A stretch of 64,000 nucleotides of DNA from positions 1-64,000 of the forward strand of contig JARGPI010000021.1 in NCBI GenBank assembly GCA_029213005.1, in the 5' to 3' direction. The translations under genes were made by a program, and so were the position numbers. This document shows, piece by piece, positions 34,901 through 46,900 of the stretch. The notes under the pieces were generated by a model. The model had not been told where the DNA came from. It made no database searches and saw only the letters and a list, made by a program, of their open reading frames with translations. How positions within the stretch are numbered: the first letter of the stretch is position 1; each line of letters begins with the position of its first letter. This stretch comes from Verrucomicrobiales bacterium. Its GTDB lineage: Bacteria > Verrucomicrobiota > Verrucomicrobiia > Verrucomicrobiales > DEV007.

Positions 34901-37900
34901 TCAGTTGATCGTCGATAGATTCCAGCGAAGCAGAGTTGTTGACGAGAATGTAGCCATCATTGGTTCCTGATACCGATTGTCCGCCATTTAGCGCGTTGGG
35001 TGTGTCGTCCACAAAATCCAAAGTGCCGACGATGGAGCCGTCATTACTGTTATCGGTTCCGTCAGTCGTCTGGGCATTGTCGAAGTTGTAGAGCGCTTGC
35101 AGTTTGTACCCTAACGTTTCCCAAACCTGAACGCTGACGGAGTAGTCATTGGATGGGTCGCCGTTAGGGTCGTCGTCCAGATAGGTGTGGTACAGTGTGA
35201 ATTCACCAGTGGTGTCGTCGTAAGTTCCGTCGGTCGGGTCGAGATTCGCGAGGTCGTAAGCGATGGTTTCGGTATGGTTTGGGTCCCCCCAGTTTACCGT
35301 GACCGTGTAGCCAATACCGTTGAAATCAGAATCCTGGATTTTACCGGACAGGGAGGTTTGAGTTCCTTCATTTTCACTCGTGATTGCCACATCAGCCAAC
35401 TCCGGAGCATCATTGACACCGCGGATTGTAATCGTGACGGTCGCAGTATCCGTTGCGCCGCTGTCGTCGATAATGGTGTAGGTAAAGGTATCAGTAGCTG
35501 TCTCTCCCACTGCCAGATAGTCGAAGGCTCCATTTGGATCGTAGGTGAAACTTCCGTCCGAATTGACTGAGACGGTTCCTCCACCGGTGCTCACGGCATC
35601 AAAGCTGGATACGGTAATCGAGTTGTCCGGCGCCGTTCCATTGACATCCGGATCCTGGTCATTGACGAGCAGACCGTTGTTTTGAGCCGCCGCGTAACGT
35701 GCCGCAACATCGGAAGCCTCGAGCGTTTGGTCGTAAATGGCGACTTCATCAATATGACCGTCGAAGTAGAACTGGTCGCCATCGTTTCCGCCCGCCCCAA
35801 TGGTGAGGTCGGCAACGGTATTGGGGAGGTAACGTTGGCCCGTCTCGCTGGATACCTCGACGCCGTTAACGTAGAATTTTTTCGTCCCGGTGTACACTCC
35901 GTCTCCATCCGGTCCTGCACCGTCCTGTTCGAACGTAGCTACGAGATGGGTCCATTCTCCTGCTACTGCGGCGCCGCCACTTGAAATATCCCAGTTGCCG
36001 GCTCCGGCCCCGACGCCGGTCCAGAATTCCCATTGGTTGGTGTTGGACTTGTAAATGATATACCCTTGTTCGATTCCGCCGCTGGAGTCTCTTGTGTTAA
36101 GCACGGCGCGGAAACCACCGCCACCGTCCCATTTTGCCCAGGTTTCCACCGTAAAACTTCCTTCGGGGTTGACCGCTTGATCTAAGGGCACCGTAACACG
36201 GGAGGTTGACCCATCGAAAGATGCCGCTCCTTGAGAATCGGCTGAGTCTGAATCGTCAGCCGGGAATATTCCAGGCTCTCCGAAAGTAACGTTGGTTGAA
36301 GTTCCGTCGTAATTTCCCTGATTATCCGCTCCGTCAGTGCTGAGAGGGTAGTAAGCAACAGGGTTATCACTTCTAACCACTTCGGCATAACTGGGCGGAT
36401 TTGTCGCCGGGCCAATCGTCAGAACGGTGTCTTCATCCGTTGTGTAGGTGTCGCCTGAAGCGGTCGGGGCATCGTTTTGTCCATTGATAGTTACAGTCAC
36501 CGTTGCGGTGTCCGTGGCTCCGTTATCATCCACTATGGTATAGGTGAAGGTGTCGGTCGCTGTTTCTCCGGGAGCAAGTGATTCAAATTGACCGTTGGGG
36601 TCATAGTTGATGATGCCATTGGCGGCATCGACCAAGGTAACGGATCCGCGAGTTGCACTGTCGTCGATGGATTGGATCGAGATGGTGTCGCTGGTGTCAG
36701 GGTCACCGTCCTGTGTGATCACAGCGGCTCTGATTTCCATCAAGGTGAAAGCATTATTGTCGGCCGTGTTCCCGTCGGAATCGTGACCAATCAACTGAAA
36801 ACTGGCAATGGTTTCTCCGCTGAGGACGTGCCCTAGCGATGATACACGGAGGTGATGAGGGCTGCTATCGGGGATAGATAGCCCGGTGACAACTCCTATC
36901 GACTCACCGGCAGCGTTAAAGTAGTGAATGTCGATGTCATTGTCTCTTTCCACGCTACTGCTTCGCCCATACAGATCGATCACAAATTGATTTTCCCCGT
37001 CGATAGTAACCGGACTGGTGAGGTCGTAACTGATAACGACGTCGCCTACTCCTAAGTTGTGGTAACCGTCGCCAGAGTTTGAGTTGAAAAATTGATCAGG
37101 TAGCGTTGCGGTAGGGGTGGCTGGATCGTAGGCGAACCCATCGGAAAGCGTTCCTCCAATATTTCCTCCGTGTCCGCTGGTCCCCTGAATCACTTCCGGG
37201 TTCGTCAGAGTCACTTCTGTTGCCGTGGATGTATCGAAGACATTGACGTTAAGACCCGAATCATCTTCGTTAACAGTCAGGGTGTCGTCGATCGCAACTG
37301 GCTCATCATTCTGCCCTGTGACGGTTACTGTAACCTCAGCGGTATCTGCGCCGGGGAATGTAACTTCTCCAAATCCAAAGGTTGCCGGTTGGTCCGGATA
37401 GGATTTCGAGATGACTTCATCTCCCAGAGCGCCACCATCGTCTGCGAACAGAGTCACGGTGAAATCGTGAAGACGGGCTTCCTGACCTGACTCATTTCTC
37501 TGGTGAACTCTGACGGATCCAATTTCGTATTCTGCACCGAGATCGATTATGACATAGGCACCCACTCCTGAGATTCCCCAGGTGTTCGCCTGGGTGTCTT
37601 CCTGAGCGTTGAGAAGATTCAGGTCGTCATTTCCTCCGTGGTTCGGGCTATAGCTGGCATCGGCTCCTTTCGAATACACCAGAGCGCCGTTTATTGTCGT
37701 AGCGAGATCGGTGTCCGGATTCAAGGGCCCGGTGCCCAGCGCATTATCCACAGCCGGGATCTGTCCCGGGCCAAACACTTCAATCTCTCCGATATGTAAT
37801 TCACGGAGGTCGCTTCCATTATTCTTCACCATAATGTAGCGGGCTGTAGTGACATAACCGTCCGAGATCGTGTATTCGAACGAATCGGTAGTAGATTCCC

Positions 37901-40900
37901 CGTCCGCCAGATAATCGAAAACTCCATTGGGATCATAGGAATAGGAACCGTCCTGATTTAAGGTGACCTTTGCTCCTGAACCGAGGGTAATCGTATTGCC
38001 GACGCTTGTGTTATCACCTTCCACTGCTATGACCTCGATAGTGGCATCATCGTCAGCATCAAAATCGTTATCGATGACATTGTCTGTCGCCGGAGGGCCG
38101 TCTTCTGAAACGGTGTTAGTGTCGTCGTTTGCAATCGCGGCATCGTTGGTTCCGATAATGGTAAAGACAAGGTCTTCGGTATTGGAATCGGTATCTCCAT
38201 CATTTGCGGTCACCGGAAACGTTATCGTCAGGGTTTCGCCTTCGTTCAGGAAATCGAGAGCCAGCGGCCCCGGGTCGAAGGTGTAGGTGCCGGCGTTCAG
38301 GGTTAAGGCATTGGCCAGCTCCGTTGCTACTCCGGCCGGAACAGTCGCTCCGCTGCTTCGCACGATGGTGGGAGTTCCTGCCGACATTGTGTAGGTGTCG
38401 CCAAAATCGGTGTCCTCCACGGTGAAACTTCCTGTGATGGGAGCAATATCCTGTGCGGATGCGTCATCCAGCTCTTCGACCGGAGTGGTTGCTCCAGGAG
38501 TTGTCAGAACCGGAGCGTCATTTAACGCCGTGAGAACCACATCGTTGTCATCGACTCCGCCACTATAGGAAATTTGGTAGGAATGTCCGTTCACCGTAAT
38601 GACAGCGCCTTCCGCTAGCCCGTTGAATGTGCCGTTAACGGGATCCAATAGGTCGTTGGAGATGATAATGATTTCGGCTCCTGTCGCTATCGTATTGGCA
38701 GGATCGACCTGTAGACTCAAGTTGCCGTTGAGCGTGACCCCTTCGGTTACATTGATGAGGTCGCTCGTGTTGGTTCCTGTAATGGTGACTTCCAGGGTTG
38801 CCGCTGCGTCCACTTTCAGTCCTCCGGGTGCCGCTATAGTTTGGGCCGCATTGTCCGCGCCGATCTGAAGGGTTCCTTCCTGTATATCGGTGAGCCCTTC
38901 GTAAGTATTGGTGCCATCAAGGGACAGAGTGCCGGCACCCTGCTTGATGATCCCGCCGGTTGCGATGGTCCGGAAAAGCGATCCGTCACCTGAGTCCACG
39001 GGAGCGATGTAATCCCCGCCCTGGTTGCTGGTTGATCCGTCCACATTCAGTCCGAAGCCGAAGGTTGAAGTCCAGCCATTGCCGGAAGTTGCACCGTTTC
39101 CGCCGCCCCCGCCGCCAAAGATGAATTCAATTTCATGCCAGCCGTCTCCATTCGGACCGCTACCGAAATTAAGCGTCCCTGCACCGGTTGCTGAATTGTT
39201 AGTGGTGGTACCGGTCGTTGATGGTTGGTTCCACACGGTGTTTCGTAATACATCCACATCGTCGACTTTTACGAGAACCTGATCATCGATATTTTCCGCA
39301 AAGGAGAAAACGCCATCGGCATCGTAGAACTGTCCGGTGTAGACCACGGTTTCGTTGTTGCCAACAAAGGTCCAGGGACCACTGGCTCCGTTATCGACCG
39401 TCGCTGACCCGAAGTTCGATTCCCCGGCGCGAACACTGTTATACAGGCTGGGCCCGCCCAGTAGAGATCCGGAGGTTGGATTGCTGATATTTTGTCCGGA
39501 ATAGACCGTTTCAACCAAGCCGGATACATAAAAGTTGCCGTTGGCATCGGGCCCGAGGAGCGTTGCGCTGGAGATGTCGCCCGTCAAGTCGGTGTCTCCG
39601 TCTCCGATAACCGTCAGTCCGAAGATTCCAAGATCAATGGCGGCGTCGGTGCTGAACGTGGTTCCGGCAGTGGCTGATTCGATAGTTACGTCACCGTTGA
39701 GGGTAATGCTCGAACTCGCGAGGTTTGTAGACGAATTGAGGTTCCGTACCGTCGTGTCGGGTCCCAGAACGAGTGACTCATCGATGGTGTAGTCGCCGGG
39801 AAGGTCAAATACTAAAATTGAGTTAAATGTCAGTTCCGTTCCTCCCGCTCCGGTTCCAAGGCCACCGTCAGCCTTAACCTCAAGAGTGCCTCCTTCGATA
39901 GTAGTCGTGCCGGTATAGGTATTTGTGTTGCTCAGAGAAAGTGTGCCGGCGTCTGATTTGGTTAAAGATCCACCGCCGCTGATCACACCGGATATTTCCA
40001 GAGTGGAGCCCGAATCCGAGTCGATTAGAGAGCTACCCGCCAGCGTGATGTTTCCAGTGATCGTATTGCTGCCTCCGGCGCTGCGAATCGCACCCTGGCT
40101 ACCTTCACCTACGCCATTGATATTTAGATTGTCAGAAACCGTAATGTTGTCGCGGAGACGCAGAGTTCCTCCACTACTGATCGAGGTGCTTCCGGCGCTG
40201 GTGCCGAGACCATTCGAGGTCCGGATATCAATGGTTCCGTTGGCAATCAGAGTATTCCCGGTGTAATCGCTGTCGACATAGAGCTCGAGAGTGCCATCGT
40301 CCTCCTTCCGGATACTGCCCGTTCCGCTGATGCCGGAGTTTTGAACCCGTGTCGTCCCCACGCTTTCGAATCGTGCTTCGAAAGAGCCTCCGTCAATGCC
40401 TCCCTGAAGGTCTAGAGAGTTCGCATCGGTGCGGATCGTGGTATTCCCTGTTAGAGTGATTGTTCCGGTCCAATCATTGTCGCCGGTGGTGCTGTGGAGG
40501 GCTCCGTCCGAAAGTGAGTTGCCACCACCGTTTAGGGTGAGGCTCTCATCGGCGACGGTTATCCCGCCACTTACCCGGAGCGAGGCTCCCGAATTTACCG
40601 TGGTGCCGGAAGCTGAGTCTCCCAGAGACATGGCGTGACTGATATCGATCGTTGCTGATTCTGAAATGGTTGTGGTTCCACTGTAAGTATTTGCAGTCGG
40701 CAGAAAGACGATGCCGGTCCCTTTAACACTGACGTTTGCCTCGGCATTCTCGCTGATATTATTAAGTTCCACCCGGGCGTTGTTTACGGTATCAAAGTTG
40801 GCATCTCCATTCAGCGTGGTGGCACCGGTGAAATCCAATAGATTGCTGGCGTTGCCGGTTGAATCAAAGTTTATCTCAATACCTGCTCCTGCAGTGAGAT

Positions 40901-43900
40901 CACCCAATTCAACATTCGAATCAAAATCAACGGTCGAATCTGTAGCGGTGACCACAATGTTGTTAGTGAGCGTTACCGGAGCATTGATCGTTTCAAAGCT
41001 TCTCCACATTCCTGCTTGAGATGCGTCGCCTGGTTTGACGATCGTTTCCGATGTGATAGCAGATCCTGCTGGACCGGTGAAACGGGCGTCGATGCCTGAG
41101 CCGCCACCTCCCTCACGGTGAGTGAAGGCGATGAGGTATTCCTGTCCGGCTACCAGGCTGACGGTCTGGGCTGTAGTCGAGTTAAACAGCAATTGTTCCC
41201 CTCGATTTGAGCCAACTCCCGGAGTGGTCGACTCAAACACTCCGTTCTGGTTGGTATCAATCCAGATACCGGTACGGTCATCCTGTTGTGCGATCCTAAA
41301 GGAATAGTCGCCGGTAACATCGGGAGTGAAATAACCCAAAAACAGATTGGCGAAGTTGTCGTTCTGATCGACCGCACCGGTTGCTGAGAAATCAGTGTCG
41401 CTGTTAAAATCGAGTCCCCGGTTTCCGGGGCCAGTGGTGAAAAGAGTCTGACCAGCGAAGTTGGAGAAAGTCGAGGGACTTCCGTTGCTCATCATGCCTC
41501 CGTTGTTGTCGAGATCCATGATTCCATCATTACTGATGTGGTATCCGTAGTGATCGAGCGCATTTGATGTCGTGAAGCCAATGCCGTCGATATCAAGTTC
41601 CCCGCCATTGAGAGAGACATTCACGGTTCCGGCTCCGAGGCCACTGGTGTTTCCGGTGGCCAAGACATTTAAGGTGGCTCCTGATTCGACGATCCAGTCT
41701 CCCGAGGTGAGGGTCGATGACGAATTAAGGTTATTTGAAATCACATATCCACCGTTGATTTGGCCGGTAAATCCTGTACCACTCAGCTGGCCCGAAATGG
41801 TCATGACGCTGGTGCCGGTCTTCGTGATGCCGCCTCCGGACACATCGACTTGACCAGTCAGGTTTGCTGTAGCGTCAATGTTAGTCGTCAGGGTGTGGGC
41901 TCCGAGATTCAATCCGGACACGCTAAGAGTGTCAGCGATGATACTCGCGTTGGCATCCAAAACGACATTCCCGTTATAAGACTGATCGTTGCCTGATGTG
42001 GTGACCGCATCACTTAGATGGGTGGTGGCTCCGTTGACGGTAAAGTCGCCATTCAAGGTGACTGCGGTCGAAAGGGTGATACTGTCTGACGCGTCTCCGT
42101 TAATAGTCAGTGATCCACTGGGAGCAGCGAAATCAGTCGACTCAAAAGTGGGGGTGGCATCGGTGCTTTCAAAGCGGAAGATGCCCCCGCCAATATCGCT
42201 CAGTTGGGCATTATGCGGTGAAGTTCCAGCCAAATTAAGTACGATGTCGGTGGCGGTGGAACCTGACATGTCCACGGGCTCCAATCCGGTGTATTCGATT
42301 TCGACCGATGCATCACTATCGAGATCAATTTCACCGGAATCCGGTCCGGTCATGTGATGGGTCACTTTACCCAGAGTGCCGTTAACGATTTCCAGCAAAT
42401 CGCCGGTACCAGCACCTCCGGAAAAGACGATTTTCTGCTGGAGCGTTCCGCCTCCTAAATCAAGAGTCAGGACATCGGAGCCACCGAGCGTGTCGATCTG
42501 AATTTCTGTGCCTGAGATTGACGAGAAAGGTATGAAAATTTCGTGTTCACTGATCCGTGTTGCACCGGAAATGCCGGTAGTGATTACCTGACTACCATCA
42601 TAGATCGTGTATCCGGTTGCACCGACCGTAAACCTCAGGCTGTCATCGGTATCACCTCCGTTGGTATCGGTAATAACCAAATTGCCACTGTTTAGAGCGA
42701 TCCCGGTGTCAGCGACTCCCTGGTTCACGAGTACGATATCATTGCCGTCACCTCCTGTGTAGGAAATGGTGAACTCCGCACCTCCTAAAGAGACGGCGGT
42801 GCCTTCTGGAAGACCTGTAAACATGCCTGAAACCGAAGCTGGACTCGTTCCTGATACGGTAATCAAGGCAATCTGCGAGTCCGCAGCCAGCGCTGTGAAA
42901 TCCGAACCGTTATCGACGAGATTGAGCGAACCTCCGAGAGTCAATGTTCCCAATACATTGATGACATCGTGGCTCGAAATATCAGTTCCGGATATATCAA
43001 GTGTGGCATCTCCGGCAATCGATAGATCTTGGTTGAAAGTCAAAGTTCCCTCGTCACCAAGGCTGGAACCGGGCGAAAGGGTTCCGCCAGATTCTATAAT
43101 GACATTGCCTCCGACCGTGTTGTTACCTCCAAGAGTCGCGCCGTTTGCCACCGTAACAGTCCCGGGTGCAGCGCCGTGATCCGCATTGATCAGAAGCGTG
43201 CCCGATTCAACGGTGGTGGTTCCCGAGTAGGTGTTCGCTTGATTCAGGGCAACCGTGCCACTACCGGTTCTCGTGATAGAGACGACGCTGGTGCTGTCGG
43301 TAATGACACCGTTGATTTGCAAGGTTCCGCCGCTCTGACTGGGGGCCCCGAAGGTAAGCGTAACTGCTTCTGTGGTTCCCGAGAGGATATTACCGCTGAT
43401 TGTGGCGTTTTCGGTTCCGAAAGATGAATCACCGAGCAGAGTGATGTCACCGGTAATAGTGGCGTTGTTGGCAAAGCGAATCACTCCACGGTTTTCGGTA
43501 TTACCATCACCGGTGATCTCTAGATCGTTGGCTAGAGTGCCAACGACAAATACTTGCGTTCCATCATTGGCTCGAATTGTAGCGTTAGAGCTCAGATTCA
43601 GCCCGCCGGTGTTCAGCTTGTTCCCCGTCGCGCTTCCATCAGTTTCGAGCTCGAGGAGCCCGGTGAATCCACTGGAGTTCCCGGATAGGTAGGTGTTTGC
43701 GGTCGATCCGCTCAGGGTCAGTAACACTCTCCCGCTTCCTGAAATGCTGTTGGTGTAGCTGTTAGTAGATCCACTCAGCAAGTTAAGCGTCGAACTCGAC
43801 ACGATGGAGACTGAGCCTGGCAGTCCTCCGGGCGTGGTCACTTGCAGGGTGCCGGCGTTGACCTCAGTCGAACCGGTGTAGGTGTTTTGGGCGGTCAGAA

Positions 43901-46900
43901 TTAACACTCCACCGTCCCGTGTTTCAAGGGATCCGCTTCCGCTGATGACTCCGTTAATCGTCATCTCGGTTCCTGTGCGCACGTCAAACCGTCCATTTGA
44001 AGATCCGATTTCTACCCCGCGATTGGCATCCAGTACGATCGACGGGCCGTTGTTTTTTAAAGTCCCTCCATTAATCGTCACGTTGCCGGCGTCGAATGAA
44101 CCGGGCACGTCCCCGAGCGAGCGGTCAGTTTGGATTCTGAGTGTGCCCGCTTCAATCACCGATCCACCCGTATAGGTATTCGAGGATCCGGTTAGGAAAA
44201 GAATTTTGGAACCGGTTTTGATAAGACTGCCGGGACCTGATAGGATCGCGGAAATGGTGCTGTCCGCCACGTTGTTGCCGACCGCCAAATTGACGCCGGT
44301 CCCATTGTTCCCGAGAACGATGGTGTCTCCTCCGTGCGCCTGGAGTGAGCCGATCGAAACGGTAGCTTCCGAATTGTCCTTGTCATTGACTAACTGAAGC
44401 GTGATATTAGCCGCACTCAAACTGATCGATTCGGAGCTGTAGTCGCCGCCATTAATAACGATGGTGCCTGGATTGCTACCCAGTTTGGCGAGAGCTTCGG
44501 CTATGGTGCCAAAAGCGGTGTAACCTACTACGGCATTTTCAGTGCTGGTGCTTTCGATGTCTCCATCCACGAGGCGGCCGGTTGCTAAGCCGCTCCACTG
44601 GTCATTGACGTAGAAAATCGTCGGGTCAGCTTTGACGAGAAGAACGTCGTTTCCGTCTCCACTGTTGTAGAGAATTTTGTAGTCGACACCATCGACTGGA
44701 ACAATGGCTTCGTTTAACGCGTAATTGCTGAATGTTCCAGTTAAGGTGCCGTCATTATCAACGATGATATAGACGTCGTCCGATGGGCTGGTTGCGGAAA
44801 CGGTCAAAGTTCCGCCGAGGATGGTGTCCCCATCGATATCGAGCTTGTCGGCATTTGAGTTTTCGATATCAAAGGTGAGATCACCGGAGATCGTTGTCAC
44901 AGCGGAAATCGTCAGTGTTCCGGTGGAATTTGTCCCGGGAAGAATCTTCGAGCCGGTCGCTGCGAGGACGGTTCCGCCTATCGTTCCCGAGCCGCCAAGG
45001 GTAGCGCCATTTGCAACATTTACAGCGGCGGTCGCTAATGAGTTGTCGCCGTCGACCAGAAGTGTGCCGGCGTTGACAAAGGTGTTTCCGGTATAGTCAC
45101 TGTCTCCGCTGATGATGAGGGTATTTGGCCCCGCTTTTCTAAAACCACCTGTACCACTGATCTTGCCGGATAGAACGGTGGTGGGATTACCGCCGGTGTT
45201 ACTGACTGTAAGATTGGCCAGTCCGTATACGAGAGTGACGCTGCCTGTGAACTCGGTCGTGGTATCAACCGATCCATAAGTCCGGTTGGTTAACGTACTA
45301 TTGTTTTCCAAAACCAAATTAAGAGGATGAGTCGCTTCGTTTCGATTCAGTTCCAGAGTGGCGCCTGTCCGGATGGTGACTGTGCCGCTCTGATCAAACG
45401 AGGTACTTGTTTCGAAATCGACTCTTCCTGCGGTAATATCAATATCACCGGTGTTGGTAATCGTCAGACCTTTCAGGTAGAGAGAATTTCCTCCGATTTT
45501 GGTCAGAGTAAACCCGCCCATGTTCAGTTGACCTACCAGATCGGTTCGAGAGGTCGGAGAGCTAATCGTTGCGTCCCCGATCAAAGTGATATTATCGAAC
45601 GCAGCGGTTTGGGAGGGGCCTGTGTTGGTGATAGCGCCCTGGCCAAGGTGCCCGGCTCCTGCCACTTCAACGGGTTCGCCTCTCAGTTCAAAACCGTTCA
45701 GGTCGAGAGTGCCTCCGTTTTGAATCACGGTTTTTCCGGAATTGACGCCCAGCGCCGAACTTACTCCGGAGACGCGGCTAACTCCCAATTTAAGAACTCC
45801 TTCTGCGATAGTGCTCTGTCCCTCGTAGGTGTTGGCACCACTCAAAATTAGAGTGCCTTCACCGGTTTTTGTAAGGGCTCCCGTGCCTGAAATGATTCCG
45901 CTTATTTCGGCCGTCTGAGCGGTGTCAGCGCCGGTAATTTCGAAGGTGATATCTTTGTTGAGCACAAAGTCGGCAGCGTAAGTTCCGCTGTTAACGATGA
46001 TAGTTCCACCATTCTCTACTGCTGCCAACGCGGCCTCAATGGTACCAAATGCATTGACATTATAGACCGCCGTTTCCTCACCATTGGTGCCCAGGTCGGA
46101 ATCGGAAATGATATCGCCGGGGCTGGATGCTGACCATGAATCATCGACGTAAACCACAACAGGAACAGCGCTAACGGAAAAGGACGTTCCGTGATCGGTG
46201 ACCTGGAGGGTCAGTCCTCCGCTGCTGGTAAATGTAGTTCCAATTGCAGCGAGGACTGAAGCTTCGTCAGCAAAACTTCCGCCGTAATCGGCAGTAAATG
46301 TGCTGAGCGGATTTGGGACTGTGTCTGTAAAGTCGATGACTTCCTCATCGACCGAAATTGCGCCGACGTTGACCGTTGCGCCGTTTGAAAGGTTTAGGTG
46401 ATTGACATCGTCATCGGGACCGTCACTCATGTCCCAGTCCGATTCGGACGTGAGAAGTCCGCCATCGACATTGATTTCCCAGGACCGACCGGGATGATCT
46501 TTGTATGCCGCAAATTTTCCAGTTCCTATTGCGTTGAGCTGGCCATCCGATTGAATATTGATCGTAAAGACCCCGTTGCTGTGACGATCGATTTGCCACT
46601 GGCCGCCGCTTACGATATTGACGATGGCATCTCCATTTCCGCTACCATCACCGATATTAAAAGCGCCGTTAGAACCAGTTCCAAAGTATTGATCGAGAAC
46701 GATGGTGCCCTGGTTTAAGTTGATTATACCCTGGAAGGTGTTGCCATTTTGGTAGAGACGAACGCCAGCGGTGGCATCTGTGTCCGAAACATTGTCGATA
46801 GTGGCAGTTGTATCGATAGTCAGGGTGCCGTGGATAGACGGAGCCGTCCCGTCCCAGTTAGCAGGGTCTGTCCAGCTGGTGCCGTCCCCGCTACCTGTCC

